64,000 nt of DNA from Chitinophaga sp. Ak27. Its GTDB lineage: Bacteria; Bacteroidota; Bacteroidia; Chitinophagales; Chitinophagaceae. Positions 8,901 to 18,900 of the stretch are shown piece by piece. A program made the translations under genes and the position numbers. The stretch lies in assembly GCF_012726295.1 (NCBI RefSeq), contig NZ_JABAOB010000002.1:186001-250000 (forward strand). Direction: 5' to 3'. Position 1 is the first letter of the stretch. Each line of letters begins with the position of its first letter. The notes under the pieces were generated by a model that saw nothing but the letters and a program-made list of their open reading frames with translations, made no database searches and had not been told where the DNA came from.

Positions 8901-9439
8901 ATACCGGTCATGTGTGGGGCATAGAGCTGGAAGTAGTAAAGAACCTGGGATTGCTCTGGCGCCCGCTGCAACATTTCTTCCTGGGCTCTAACCTGATGAT
9001 AGCCTCCAGCAATGTGGACAAGAACAATGAGCGCCTGGATGCTGCAAGGATCATTGATCGCCAGTCGCCCGAAAAAAGCCCGTTGTTTGAACAGGCCCCT
9101 TATTCAGTGAATGGCTTCCTGAACTATGCCAACGAGCAATGGGGGACTGATTTCACCGCCACATTCAACATGGTGGGAGAGCGGCTGATACAGGTGAATA
9201 TGGACGGCGCACCTGACCTCTACAGCCGGCCTACGCCGGTGCTGGACCTGGTGTTTAGCCAGAAGCTGGCAAAGCGGCTGGTGATAAAAGGATTCGCCAA
9301 AAACCTGCTGAACAGTGCCTTTGAAGAAGTGTACAGCAATCCTGGTACGGGTGGTAAATATTATGGAACAAAGTACGTCAGGAGAAGTTATCGCCGCGGT
9401 ACGGAGTACATGTTGGGTCTTACTTATAATCTCTTCTGA
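5969..9439 (+). CDS. TonB-dependent receptor with STN signalling domain
   Basis: A 1156-residue outer-membrane receptor. After a signal peptide (about 1-34, ending CQAQ) come an STN domain at about 38-112, a carboxypeptidase-regulatory-like domain at about 127-205 (FKGHITDAHNHKPVPYVEI), a plug at about 220-345 (TTQALQRVSGVTV, VRGLGDRSVIGQLNG) and a 22-strand-type barrel ending in Phe. Its plug pattern (PADASGGIVELKT) is that of general TonB receptors, not the SusC/RagA type, and no SusD gene follows. The STN domain and the adjacent FecR and ECF sigma genes imply a transducing receptor that switches on its own locus. It begins a tight gene series with the lipoprotein at 9458 (18 bp gap). The ligand is unknown. 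Confidence 0.9.
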   Translation: MDHKIRKKPAQRRFLKAMLLTILFLPQVYTCQAQWGGLKQKVDLRVEHTTALVIITSLGQQSGCSFYYTAAELGRIKINTFQSKGPLGTALQQLKAMAPLDFRVSGNNISVQVTTAPAPVNGDTMALYLFKGHITDAHNHKPVPYVEIYAQESHVSATTDGNGDFTLQGKAAHDLLIFSRAGYASQVITANTHTAMDLKMMPDNRTLSGVTVSSRRRMNSEVALLNERQHAATVSDGISAENIEKTASITTTQALQRVSGVTVTDDKYVAVRGLGDRSVIGQLNGIRLASSDPDRSTIPLDLVPANLLDNIVVYKTMTPDKPADASGGIVELKTLSIPTKQTLSFTAQTGLNANVGLGGKVNSFYNSDMGFWGNKIKEHDLQPAFMDLNKQYPGGLSQIQQLAAAAKNDPALLTEIDRINGIMHHFDPVLTTRYKRAPLNGIYNITYGNSFSVFKQHKLGLILSGSYYNRTTDVADGTLNQYSIYQGVMTGNPVIDESRNIPAYITPNTPNLGKYVGYKENTGTQTLSYGLLGGLAYRFNPNHEISFQYMGSRGGETQATSLSGQYAYVTGLNGPVYSNIYSLKQTYRTFNTYNLQGEHKFGDGKYAPRLSYNGASSKSTQDDPDYRFINLADYRPAGGGYYQSPVPDVNGTSYIGVTDYYAQVSGYVNGFGPYGKIQADPNGRRFRGMTETNYNYKADVSLPFGIRGLDQVFKVGVNYLYRERDFSENVLSLPGSNFSTLKQYPMYQVYGNLDRLVGYDQVGIHLPTATSPEGTPLASGFLYNIRKSPNNYTGFYETNAFYGMLDLYLMKNLRLAGGVRFEKTNIQSKIDTAGVYIDPSLSEGGINLVYTDPVSKYISGYKPYYSANLTYSLHDVMNFRLAYGTSLARPEIRELTNVFEFDPFQQALVVGNPHLVNQQTKSYDFRWEWFPNKGEVLAASFFAKEINSQLEKVFIQNSDGVKATYPEFPTIAYQNNPNTGHVWGIELEVVKNLGLLWRPLQHFFLGSNLMIASSNVDKNNERLDAARIIDRQSPEKSPLFEQAPYSVNGFLNYANEQWGTDFTATFNMVGERLIQVNMDGAPDLYSRPTPVLDLVFSQKLAKRLVIKGFAKNLLNSAFEEVYSNPGTGGKYYGTKYVRRSYRRGTEYMLGLTYNLF

Positions 9440-9457
9440 AAAAATTACCAGTAACAT

Positions 9458-11134
9458 ATGAACATTACAATTACAAAAACTTTTTATCATACCCTGTTGG
9501 CTGGTGTATTGCTATTGACGGCAGCGTGCAGCAAAAGCAAGGAAGATGTGCGCACCGGCAATGAACCGGATTACAGTAATTCTGCAAAGTCGTCGGTGAG
9601 ACTGGTCACCTTCAATACGTGGGATGTTATGGTGAATGGTAGGAAGGTCACCAATTGGATCTTTACGCCAGACAACATGCCGGTACTACCGTATCCCACG
9701 CCATATTTCCCGGTAACGGGTAAGCTGAAAGACAGCTGGTACCTGCCTCAGCAATTCCTGGATAGTAAAGGAGAAGCCACGATAAAAATCGGGAGTCCCG
9801 GTGGCCCTTCACAGCCCGATTACCTGGCAGACTCCTTTACAGTAAAAGATGATTACTACCAACCTTCAGACTATTACCTGTATACCAGCGCCGTGGATCA
9901 CCTGGGGGTCTATAGCACCACCCGTGTGCCACGTACCACGGCTATCCCTGCCGATCCTACGCATATACGTATCCGCCTGGTGAATCTTTGCGCGGCAGCC
10001 GGTAATGGCAGTGATAACGGGCTTACACTGGCCCTGGCAAATGGTACGCCGGTGAGTGGCGTTACCTCGCATATTGCCAATCATACCTGGTCTGACTATG
10101 TTGAACTGCCCTTTGGTACTTATCAGTTCAAGGTATTGATCGATGGTACAGAGCAACAAATACCCGGCAGGCCGCCTACACTCCTTGGCACCGTTTCGCC
10201 CGACAACTATTCCCTGAATGGTACACAGGTGTATTACAGCCCGGTACAGACATTTCAGCCCGGCGGCGTATACACGGTAGTAGTGGCGCGTATGTCGGGA
10301 GTATACCGGTATGGTGAGTATCCATTATTCCCCAATACATTTTCCATCATCGCGGATATAGATCCCCCGGTGAATATCGCGTATGGACGTATACAGGTGG
10401 TAAATGCGGCGGTGGAAGGAGAGAAAGGGATACATATCAGGGTAGACGGCCGGGATGCCCCCGCAATAGCCTATGGAAAAGCGGGCGATTACATAACGCT
10501 GGTGACAGGGCAACATACTATCAGCATCACCGATGCCTCCGGCAAGTCGCTCGCAGAAAAGACGATAGACCTGAAAGGCGGGGATAATGTTACGGTATGG
10601 GCTTATCCTGCAGCCGGTGACGGAATGGGAATTACCGTAGTGGCCAACAATATGGGAGGTACGCGGATCATCGGCTCTAATGCCGACGGTTCGGATGCGT
10701 TGAACAATCTATACAACCCGCTTAAGTTTAAAATGCTGGTGCAAACCAGGTTCCTTAACCTTTGTCCCGAGCTGCCGGAAATAACCTTCACAGGTATAAA
10801 CGGGGTACTGTTTAAAGAAGATAGATTTTCTGCTGCTGTGGCAGCGCAACATTTAGTGCCGGGACAGGCATCTGCCGCGCCGTATCCTTATGTAGACCTG
10901 GGACCTATTACCGGCGGGTCTGTGCAGGTATACCGTTCGCAACCGGGTACACTACCCGGCGACCGGATTACCAGTGTGCCTGCATTAACGCCAGCAGATT
11001 TTGTAAAGATGCCGGCCACCTTTTACCCTGATGGGAATTACGGTAGTGAGCCGGGCGTGTATACGGTAGCGTTAGTGGGGCATAATACCGCAGGGCAGCA
11101 TCCGCGCCTGATCGTGATAAAACATAACCAGTAA
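9458..11134 (+). CDS. DUF4397-like surface lipoprotein
   Basis: A 558-residue lipoprotein with lipobox LTAAC (Cys24). Two DUF4397-like beta-sandwich repeats can be seen: one near 45-290 (VRLVTFNTWDVMVNGRKVTNWI ... HIRIRLVNLCAAAGNGSDNGLTLALANG ... FGTYQFKVLIDGT) and one near 300-550 (YGRIQVVNAAVEGEKGIHIRVDGR ... TRFLNLCPELPEITFTGINGVLF). DUF4397 domains occur in surface proteins, often beside fasciclin domains; their ligands are not known to me. The gene follows the STN receptor by 18 bp and precedes the next lipoprotein by 20 bp, so it is in the same operon. It may be a substrate-binding lid or surface scaffold for the receptor. Confidence 0.75.
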   Translation: MNITITKTFYHTLLAGVLLLTAACSKSKEDVRTGNEPDYSNSAKSSVRLVTFNTWDVMVNGRKVTNWIFTPDNMPVLPYPTPYFPVTGKLKDSWYLPQQFLDSKGEATIKIGSPGGPSQPDYLADSFTVKDDYYQPSDYYLYTSAVDHLGVYSTTRVPRTTAIPADPTHIRIRLVNLCAAAGNGSDNGLTLALANGTPVSGVTSHIANHTWSDYVELPFGTYQFKVLIDGTEQQIPGRPPTLLGTVSPDNYSLNGTQVYYSPVQTFQPGGVYTVVVARMSGVYRYGEYPLFPNTFSIIADIDPPVNIAYGRIQVVNAAVEGEKGIHIRVDGRDAPAIAYGKAGDYITLVTGQHTISITDASGKSLAEKTIDLKGGDNVTVWAYPAAGDGMGITVVANNMGGTRIIGSNADGSDALNNLYNPLKFKMLVQTRFLNLCPELPEITFTGINGVLFKEDRFSAAVAAQHLVPGQASAAPYPYVDLGPITGGSVQVYRSQPGTLPGDRITSVPALTPADFVKMPATFYPDGNYGSEPGVYTVALVGHNTAGQHPRLIVIKHNQ

Positions 11135-11154
11135 AAAAGACAAGCAATTATACG

Positions 11155-12471
11155 ATGACACATTTCTTTAGCATGATACGCAACCGCTGGGGCCTGATCC
11201 TGTTATGTTACTGGCTGCTCCTCGTGGCGGGTAGCTGCCGGAAAACCACTTACAACGTTATTCCGGAAGCGGCCTACCTGCGGGTGTTCAATAGCCTCAA
11301 TTACGATGTGAATGTAACCACTAAAGATCAGCCGCCGCCTTTCCTGGCTATGATCATCGACCCGGAGTATGACGGCGCCGGGTTGATCACCGGCGGAAAA
11401 ATAATCGGCGATCACCTGGATCAGCGCAGCGCCTATGCGGGGCCATATCCTGGTAACGCAGGTAATACCTCCTTCAGGAATACAGAATATCCCGGTAGTA
11501 AAAAAGTATTGGTAGGTCCGATTATCAACGGCATTAATTTGTCCGGCTGGGCGCAGATCCCCTCCGGGAAACACCGCGTGGTATTCTATAGTCGTCCTAT
11601 CAGTGAACAACCTTTTTTCGACCTGCTCGAACGCGATCGTAAAAGCCTGCTGGTAGATAGTACCATTGATTTTAAACCGGGAGAGATTTATACCATGGAG
11701 GTGTTGCAGAAAACCGTAGCTACGCAGTATCCATTGCCCATCACCTTATACCTGCGGCAGGAACAGTTTGCCAAAATGCCTTTCTCTGATTCTATGTTGT
11801 ACGTGAACTGTTATAACCTGAGCGCTGAAGGCTATGCAGCCGCTCACCCTGAAACGTCCACTAGCGGGTTACAATCTTATTATAACGCCACTAATAAGTC
11901 CGTAGCGTTTGGCGATACGCTGAATCTTTTTTACTCGCTGTATCAAAACGATTGTCCGTATCCCTATGTAGATGGCGCACCGGTTAGCCCCGACCTGATA
12001 CCGGGTTACAACAATATCTGGCTGGGTACAGTGGTGCGTTCGCATGTGGCTGGTGTGGCGCCTTATTACAGTATGCCTATGTTTGGCGCTACCGACACCA
12101 CCGGCGGTATTCTCAGCAGGCAATGGGAATTGCTGATCCTGTTGAAACCTGGTATGTTCCCCTTGCCCGGCCCGGTGGCAGTGAGCGCAGACGGGGGAAT
12201 GGCAGGCGCCAATCCTGCGTTTGGCGCCATTGGCTGCAGCAATGGCAGCAACGATGGAAAAGGTACTACCTCAGCGCGAGCCAGGAGAAGTATTCCCAGG
12301 ATATCGAATACTACTTACCTGGCCAGCTGCTGGTTGCCCAACCTGATCCGGTATACGCCTTCCGGCAATTATGACCAACGCTCTTTCGCTACCATCAGTA
12401 CCATAGAAATTATCAATAACCAGGTGTATATGATGAGCGTGCAGCGTGCTTATCCACCGCCTGCCAAATGA
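11155..12471 (+). CDS. lipoprotein, divergent DUF4397-like, unknown function
   Basis: A 438-residue lipoprotein with lipobox VAGSC (Cys28). The first mature strand, AAYLRVFNSLNYDVNVTTKD, resembles the start of DUF4397 domains, but the rest is diverged and I cannot assign it firmly. The C-terminal third has a basic Gly/Ser-rich stretch (about 360-385) before a regular strand pattern (ATISTIEIINNQVYMMSVQRAY). Gaps of 20 bp upstream and about 42 bp downstream place it in the same operon as the receptor and the fasciclin lipoproteins. The outer-membrane surface location is inferred from the lipobox and context. Confidence 0.6.
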   Translation: MTHFFSMIRNRWGLILLCYWLLLVAGSCRKTTYNVIPEAAYLRVFNSLNYDVNVTTKDQPPPFLAMIIDPEYDGAGLITGGKIIGDHLDQRSAYAGPYPGNAGNTSFRNTEYPGSKKVLVGPIINGINLSGWAQIPSGKHRVVFYSRPISEQPFFDLLERDRKSLLVDSTIDFKPGEIYTMEVLQKTVATQYPLPITLYLRQEQFAKMPFSDSMLYVNCYNLSAEGYAAAHPETSTSGLQSYYNATNKSVAFGDTLNLFYSLYQNDCPYPYVDGAPVSPDLIPGYNNIWLGTVVRSHVAGVAPYYSMPMFGATDTTGGILSRQWELLILLKPGMFPLPGPVAVSADGGMAGANPAFGAIGCSNGSNDGKGTTSARARRSIPRISNTTYLASCWLPNLIRYTPSGNYDQRSFATISTIEIINNQVYMMSVQRAYPPPAK

Positions 12472-12513
12472 TCCGGTATACTTCTATGGTTCAACTAAAA
12501 TAACTCTGTGCAA

Positions 12514-13644
12514 ATGACTAAACGTATATATAATTCCTGGCTCCTCATCGCATTGCTGACAGCGGTTGCCTGTAAAAAACCAGATTTTGAGGCGCAGCAA
12601 CAGGCCATGGCAGCGAGCACCGTGAGCGACTACCTGAAAAACAACTTCGACTTTTCTCTCTTCGCAGCGGCGATAGGTAAGGCTGGGTTAATGGATACCT
12701 TGAATCAGACTACCGCCGCTTTTACAGTGATAGCGCCTACCAACAGCGCATTGAATAAGGACGGTATTTATAACGCCAGTGATTTTGACAAATGGCCGGC
12801 CGACAGTCTCCGCTACTTTGTTAAAACACATATACTGCCCATTAAACTGTTTTACAATACCATCCCACTGTCGTCCGACAACCGGTATGATAACCTGAAC
12901 AATACCCGCTTGTATATTTCCCGTGCGACCGACGCACAGGTGGGGTTGACAGTTAATGGTGTGAACGTACAAAAGCAACCTTCCCTGGGTACTGCATCGC
13001 AAGCCAGCTATAGCATCACACAATTGAACGGCGTAGTATATGCATTGCCCAATACGGTAAAAGTGCTGCCAGGTACCGTGCAGGCGTTCCTGTTAGCCAG
13101 GCCTTATTTTTCTCACCTGGTAGCGGGGCTGAAGAAATTCGGCTACTGGGACCAGCTGGCCACCGATGGGCCATTCACCCTCTATGCTCCCATGGATTCC
13201 TGCTTCGAACGTCAAGGGATTACGCTGGATAGTATCAGCCGTATGGATGCTGCGCATTACGATCCGGTGGTGTTTGGAGGGTATTTCCTGCGGCCTAATC
13301 ACCTGTTTGTGTTGGATGTGAAGCAACTCCCACCACCTAGTGGGGTTATTTACCTGGCTTTTCAATGCCCCGATGTCAAATACAAACTGATTATGCTGCA
13401 ACAGCCTTTTGGCTCTGGCGTGGGCATCGTAACAGCTGCATCCACCTCCATGCCCGAACTGGCGCCTGTAGGCCCTAATGCCAGCAAGCCTTATGGCGAA
13501 CAAGGAACACTTTTCCTGGGTGAAACCAGTAACACCATTTTCATGACAAGCTTAAATGGCATTTACACCAACTACACTTGTACAAATGGAGTCGTGCATT
13601 TGCTATCCGACCTGCTGGTAATGCCGGATAAAGTGAGCAGGTAA
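12514..13644 (+). CDS. fasciclin (FAS1) domain lipoprotein 1
   Basis: A 376-residue lipoprotein with lipobox LTAVAC (Cys20). It carries two FAS1-like domains, about 25-190 and 190-370. In the first, FDFSLFAAAIGKAGLMDTL and FTVIAPTNSALNK are the typical opening helix and H1 motif; in the second, LVAGLKKFGYWDQL and FTLYAPMDSCFERQGI. FAS1 domains mediate adhesion or ligand binding in eukaryotes and bacteria. The ATG at 12514 is preferred to an in-frame GTG two codons upstream. It is followed 20 bp later by a second FAS1 gene. Confidence 0.8.
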   Translation: MTKRIYNSWLLIALLTAVACKKPDFEAQQQAMAASTVSDYLKNNFDFSLFAAAIGKAGLMDTLNQTTAAFTVIAPTNSALNKDGIYNASDFDKWPADSLRYFVKTHILPIKLFYNTIPLSSDNRYDNLNNTRLYISRATDAQVGLTVNGVNVQKQPSLGTASQASYSITQLNGVVYALPNTVKVLPGTVQAFLLARPYFSHLVAGLKKFGYWDQLATDGPFTLYAPMDSCFERQGITLDSISRMDAAHYDPVVFGGYFLRPNHLFVLDVKQLPPPSGVIYLAFQCPDVKYKLIMLQQPFGSGVGIVTAASTSMPELAPVGPNASKPYGEQGTLFLGETSNTIFMTSLNGIYTNYTCTNGVVHLLSDLLVMPDKVSR

Positions 13645-13664
13645 ATCATAAACTACTACAACAG

Positions 13665-14894
13665 ATGATATTTTTTATGAAGCAATATCGCTTATCTGTT
13701 CTCTGTATACTACTGCTGGCATTTGCGGCCGCCTGCAGTAAAACAGAAGAACCGCCGAAGCCCGTGGGGGATAAAATACCATATAACAATACCACTACTA
13801 AGACCCTGATAGCACTGCTGGATAGTATTCCCGAGGCCTCTGTTTACCGCGCTGCATTGGGCAGAACGGAAGTACAACAATACATGGATAGCCTGGCAGC
13901 AGGTAACAGCAAGGCTTACTATACGCTGTTTATTCCTACCAACAAGGCCTGGGCAGCAGCCGGTTATACGATGAATAATATCAACAGGGTGCCGGTAGCC
14001 GAACTGGATACCATCATCCGCTACCTGGCCGTGCAGGGCGGCCTGCCGGCCGACGCTACCGACCTGTTTGGCGAAACAACCTGTTATCCTTTAATGTATC
14101 CGGACCGCGACATCACCCGGTCACAGGTGCCTTCTCCTTTTCAACTCTGGAGTGGCGTGTATTATTACTACCGGCTCATTGTGGGTATGACGAAAGGTAC
14201 TTTACGGTTGAATGGTTTACAGGTCGGGCATACACCTGCCATCCCTGCCACCAACGGCGCTATTTTTATGATCGACACGCTGATCACCAAACCGTTTTAC
14301 GAAAGCTACCAGGTATTGAATGCCGATACCAGCTTTAGCTTTTATATGGCGGCGTTGAAGAAAAGCAATGACCTATACCTGGAGAAAGGTTTGCTGGCGC
14401 CAGAAGTGGTGCAATATAACGACACTATCTCGCTTGTACTGAAAGTAGGAGGATTTGCACCTGGCGCCGACCCCTTCTCCATCACCTTTGCACCGGATAA
14501 TAACGCCTTCCGGAAAGCCGGATTTAATTCTGTTGCAGCAATCAATCAGTACATTGATCAGTCGGCGTTGGTAACCGCAGACCCTTATACGCCTATGCTT
14601 ACCAACCTGGATTCCATTTTGGCGCACCATCGGATATTAAGCGTGTATGGCAATGTTAATGAAAACTATGGATACCTGTATAGCATCGACCTGCTGAATC
14701 ATTTCTATAACGTAAACCTCAGCAATGCGCCTATAACAGGTGCTTTACAGGTGCAATCCGGCGGCGGGAAGATTACGCTGCACCGCCAAGATGCACCATC
14801 GGGGCGGGGCGCAACAATCATCCCTGGCTCAGACATCACCACGCTCACGGGCGTAATACACCGTGTAGATAACCTGCTTTTACCTACACCCTAA
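13665..14894 (+). CDS. fasciclin (FAS1) domain lipoprotein 2
   Basis: A 409-residue lipoprotein with lipobox FAAAC (Cys24). Either ATG 13665 or ATG 13677 (MKQYRLSV, a more typical signal-peptide N-region) may be the start. Two FAS1-like domains are suggested, about 45-210 (YYTLFIPTNKAWAAAGYT, TIIRYLAVQGGL) and 215-405 (FSITFAPDNNAFRKAGFN, LDSILAHHRIL, ITTLTGVIHRVDNLLLPTP). The final TGVIHRVDNLL motif is the standard end of FAS1 domains. It is diverged from its two neighbours, so this is an old paralogue set, not a recent duplication. The 12-20 bp gaps place it in the operon. Confidence 0.78.
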   Translation: MIFFMKQYRLSVLCILLLAFAAACSKTEEPPKPVGDKIPYNNTTTKTLIALLDSIPEASVYRAALGRTEVQQYMDSLAAGNSKAYYTLFIPTNKAWAAAGYTMNNINRVPVAELDTIIRYLAVQGGLPADATDLFGETTCYPLMYPDRDITRSQVPSPFQLWSGVYYYYRLIVGMTKGTLRLNGLQVGHTPAIPATNGAIFMIDTLITKPFYESYQVLNADTSFSFYMAALKKSNDLYLEKGLLAPEVVQYNDTISLVLKVGGFAPGADPFSITFAPDNNAFRKAGFNSVAAINQYIDQSALVTADPYTPMLTNLDSILAHHRILSVYGNVNENYGYLYSIDLLNHFYNVNLSNAPITGALQVQSGGGKITLHRQDAPSGRGATIIPGSDITTLTGVIHRVDNLLLPTP

Positions 14895-14906
14895 AAGAAA
14901 GTATGT

Positions 14907-15890
14907 ATGAAATATAACCGAAATTTTTTGTGGAGATGGCTGCTGGCGGGAACCCCGTTACTCACCGCCTGCTCAAGAGATAAAGTACAACCGGAAAATG
15001 TGTATGCAAAGAATGGCATTGCCGCCGTGGTGAATAGCAACTTCAGTCTCTCTTTATTTAAATATGCCCTGGTAGCTACTGCCTACAATGATACACTGCG
15101 TATGCCCGGTCCCTATACCTTACTGGGCCCTTCTAATGATGCATTGATAGCTGCCGGCCTGCCCACCGGCGCCGCGATGATGCGGGCGGTCGACTCTATA
15201 AAAGGATTGATACCGTATCATGTGATACGTGGTAATGTTCGGCTGGATTCACTACCCCTGGCCTTTAACCAGGCGTTCACAACGCTCACTGGGCAGCCGG
15301 TATATGTAACCCATTGGATCAACGCCCGGGATACTGCCGTAGTGGTGAACGGCGTTCGTGTGAGCACCCGTGATAAGTCTGCCACCAACGGCTTCGTGAA
15401 TGTATGCGACGGCTTGCTGAGTCCCATTACCTACAGCAATGTACAACAGGCCATTTCCGGCGATCCTGCGCTTTCACTTTTCAACGCCGCCATTATTCAA
15501 AGCGGTTTGGCAGCCACGTACCAGTCGGGCGGCCCCTATACGGTGTTTGCGCCGGTAAACGACGCCTTCCTGGCCATCGGCATCCCTACTACCGACAGTA
15601 TCTATCACATGGACCCGGTTAAGTTGCAGGCCATGGTGAAAGCGCACATTACCAAAGGGAGAAATTTTGTGTACGATTATATCCTGAAGGCCGATGTAAC
15701 TACCAACAGTTACACCGAGCAAATGCTCGATGGCACTACCACCAACATTACCCTGGTGAGTGACGCAGCACAGCCTGGCCGTTTTGCCGGTATCAACATA
15801 CAGGGTGCGGCAATGGCCACGCTTTCCCGGAAAAATGTCATCGCAGGAAATGGCGTGCTACACAACATCTCCAGCATACTTACCCAATAA
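14907..15890 (+). CDS. fasciclin (FAS1) domain lipoprotein 3
   Basis: A 327-residue lipoprotein with lipobox LLTAC (Cys22). Two canonical FAS1 domains are present: about 30-180 (FSLSLFKYALVATAYNDTL, YTLLGPSNDALIAAGLP, GLIPYHVIRGN, GFVNVCDGLLSPI) and 185-327 (LSLFNAAIIQSGLAATYQ, YTVFAPVNDAFLAIGIP, MVKAHITKGRN, GNGVLHNISSIL). It is the most typical FAS1 protein of the three. It begins 12 bp after its neighbour and ends 10 bp before the second TonB receptor, which argues for co-translation of FAS1 lipoproteins and receptor. Confidence 0.85.
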   Translation: MKYNRNFLWRWLLAGTPLLTACSRDKVQPENVYAKNGIAAVVNSNFSLSLFKYALVATAYNDTLRMPGPYTLLGPSNDALIAAGLPTGAAMMRAVDSIKGLIPYHVIRGNVRLDSLPLAFNQAFTTLTGQPVYVTHWINARDTAVVVNGVRVSTRDKSATNGFVNVCDGLLSPITYSNVQQAISGDPALSLFNAAIIQSGLAATYQSGGPYTVFAPVNDAFLAIGIPTTDSIYHMDPVKLQAMVKAHITKGRNFVYDYILKADVTTNSYTEQMLDGTTTNITLVSDAAQPGRFAGINIQGAAMATLSRKNVIAGNGVLHNISSILTQ

Positions 15891-15900
15891 ATGATAACCA

Positions 15901-18900
15901 ATGAATAAACGAATAAAACAGGGCTGGATAACGCTGGTGCTTTTCCTGTGCTGTATGGCCGGCGCCACCGCCCAGCAAACAGACGGCAGCCTGATAGGGA
16001 AGATCACCGACAGTAGCCGGCTTCCCCTGGCCGGCGCCACCATCATAGCCGTACATCAACCATCCGGTACTACTTACAGCGGCACGGCCGACAAAACCGG
16101 CGCTTTCTTCCTGCCTGGCTTACGTATAGGCGGGCCTTATAAAGTAACGGTGAGCATGGTTGGTAAAAAAACTACCAGTCTGCAACAGGTAACGGTTCGC
16201 CTGGGTGAGCCACAGCAACTGAATTTCATGTTGGCGGGAGAACAAAAACAACTGGCCGAAATTGTGATCCAGTCCTCGCCACGAACTGCCAAAGCCAACA
16301 CTTATGGCACAGCACAAAATATTACCCGTGACCAGTTAAACAGCTTGCCTACCATTAACCGCAGCTTACAGGATATCACCCGGCTGGTACCACAGGGATC
16401 TAAAGACAACAGCTTTGCAGGCACCAACTTCCGCTACAATAATATCACTGTCGACGGCGCCATCAATAACGATGCTATCGGCTTCAGTCCCTCTGCAGGC
16501 GGGATTACCGGTACCTCCGGCGCACCAGGCGCCAGTACGCGCTCCAACGCTATTTCGCTGGATGCCATTGAAGACATGCAGGTATACCTGGCGCCCTACG
16601 ATGTGAAGATTGGTAACTTCACCGGCGGTAGTATCAACGCGGTGACCCGCAGCGGCACCAACACTGTTACCGGTTCCGTCTACGCTTTCGGTCGCAATGC
16701 GGCCATCACCGGGAAAGATAAGATAGGCTCGTTAGGTAAAATGAACAGCGATTTTTACGATTACCAGGCGGGCGTTCGTGTAGGCTTTCCGATTATTAAG
16801 AATAAGTTGTTCTTTTTTACCAATGAAGAAATTACGCGCCGCCGGGATCCTGCCCAACTGATGGCAGGCCAGCCGGAAACCGCGCAGATACTCAGTGCCA
16901 AGGATGCCGATGATATCCGCAATTTCACCATCGGGCACTATGGCGCTATCTTCGATCCCGGAACGACCGGCGCCTACAACAGCGAGGCGCGGTCGGAAAA
17001 ATACTTCAACCGGATCGACTGGAACATCAATGACCGCAATCAATTATCTATCCGTAACAACACCATCTTCTCCCGTTCGGTAAATATGGATCGCGATCAG
17101 ATGGATTTCCGCTTCAGCTCCATGGCCTACCGGCAAACCAATAATCAAACGTCGACGGTAGCGGAGCTAAAAACAAAATTCCATAATGGCTTCTCCAATA
17201 GTCTCATCGTAGGCTATACCTCTATACACGATTACCGCGATCCCCTGTCAGATCCTTCTTTACCGCAGATACAGATCATGGGCCGTACACCGGGAACCAC
17301 TATCTACATGGGTACCGACCGCGAAGCCGCTATCTTTAACATGAAGCAAAGCACCTGGGAAATTACCAACAACCTCACCTGGCACAAAGGCAAACATACC
17401 ATGTTGTTAGGTACCCACAACGAATTATATCATATCAGCTATGGCTTTGTTAATTCCTGGAATGGAAGGGTCGACTACCTCAGCATAGAAGACTACCTGC
17501 GTGGTAATCCTTACCGGGTGCGGGGCAACTATAATTACACCAACAATAGCAGGGACAATATCCTGTCGCATCCCGAAGCCGTGTTTGATGTAGATATGCT
17601 CAGCGCCTATTTCCAGGATGAGATCAGGATTACAGACCGGTTTCGTATTACCCCGGGGCTCCGGGCCGACTATAGCCTCGTGCCCAATAAGCAGCCACTC
17701 AGCGACCAGGTAAAGACAGCGTATACTGACAGCTATTTCGGAAATACCTATACCTATACGCCCCTGTCGCGCATCACAAACAACTACCTGAATCATATAC
17801 AGGTATCGCCACGTATTGGTTTCCGCTATGATGTAACCGCCGATGGCCGCCTGGTACTAAGAGGGGGCGCCGGGTTATTTACTGGCCGCATTCCATTGGC
17901 CTGGTTGGGATACGCCTTTTACAACACCGGCATTCATTACGGCTCCTACGATCAGAAAGCCGATCAGCAGCCTTTTGCCGCCGGAACCGACCCTGTGAAG
18001 CCCGGCGCCAATGGCATCGCCGATTTTATTGCAAAGAATGGCACTGTTGTGAATAGCCCACAGGCGGGGAAAACTCAAGTAGACCTGGTAGATAATAACT
18101 TTTCCATGCCGAAGGTATTGCGTACCAGTCTCGCCCTCGACTATACCACCCTCAATGGCTATAAGCTGGGCCTGGAAGGCTTGTACACCAAAACGATCAA
18201 GGACGTGTATTTCCAGCAGGTAAACATCAAAGATAATCCCCGCTACTTTGGCTACGACACAAAACATGAGCAACCCGTATACAGCGGTTCCGTAGATCCG
18301 CGTTTTGCAAATGCCTATGAGTTGAGCAATACCAGCCTGGGCTACCGGTATTCGGTAACGGGTACCGTAAGTAAGCGGTTTAACATGGGCGTCAACGGAT
18401 CGGTGGCTTATACCTATGGTGGTTCTAAAGACGCCTTCAATGGTATCCGCAACTCTATGGAAAGCAACTGGCAGCTCAACCAGGCCCTGAATCCCAATAA
18501 TGCCGACCTGGCCTGGTCTAACTTCGATATCCGTCACCGGATGATTATCAACCTGGGCTATCAGCATGCGTGGAACGAAAAATGGACCACCACGCTGAAC
18601 CTGTTTGTGAGCGCCCAATCCGGCAGCCCCTTTACCTATGGTGTTGTGAATAACAGCCTGCAGGGATTACCGCAGCAACTGAGCCTGGCCTATATTCCGC
18701 AGCGCCATGAAGCGATCCGTTTCTTCCAGGATTACGCCGGTGCCGGTGGCGCTATAGTTACGGCGGCACAACAGGCAGATGCCTTTAATACCTATATCGA
18801 TGGTAACAAATACCTGAGCAGCCGGCGTGGCAGCTTTACAGAGCGGAATGCCGGTCGTACTCCCTGGAATACTACAGCCGACTTACACTTTGCACAGGAA

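Noticed and set aside
12123..12374. Possible frameshift in the second DUF4397-like lipoprotein (an alternative frame reads plausibly near 12270-12374)
   Set aside because: The main frame is open through to a plausible C-terminus with regular strands; the alternative has no independent support.
17875..18618. Minus-strand ORF of 247 codons opposite the Oar-type receptor
   Set aside because: It lies wholly within a well-conserved receptor barrel on the other strand and has no domain pattern.
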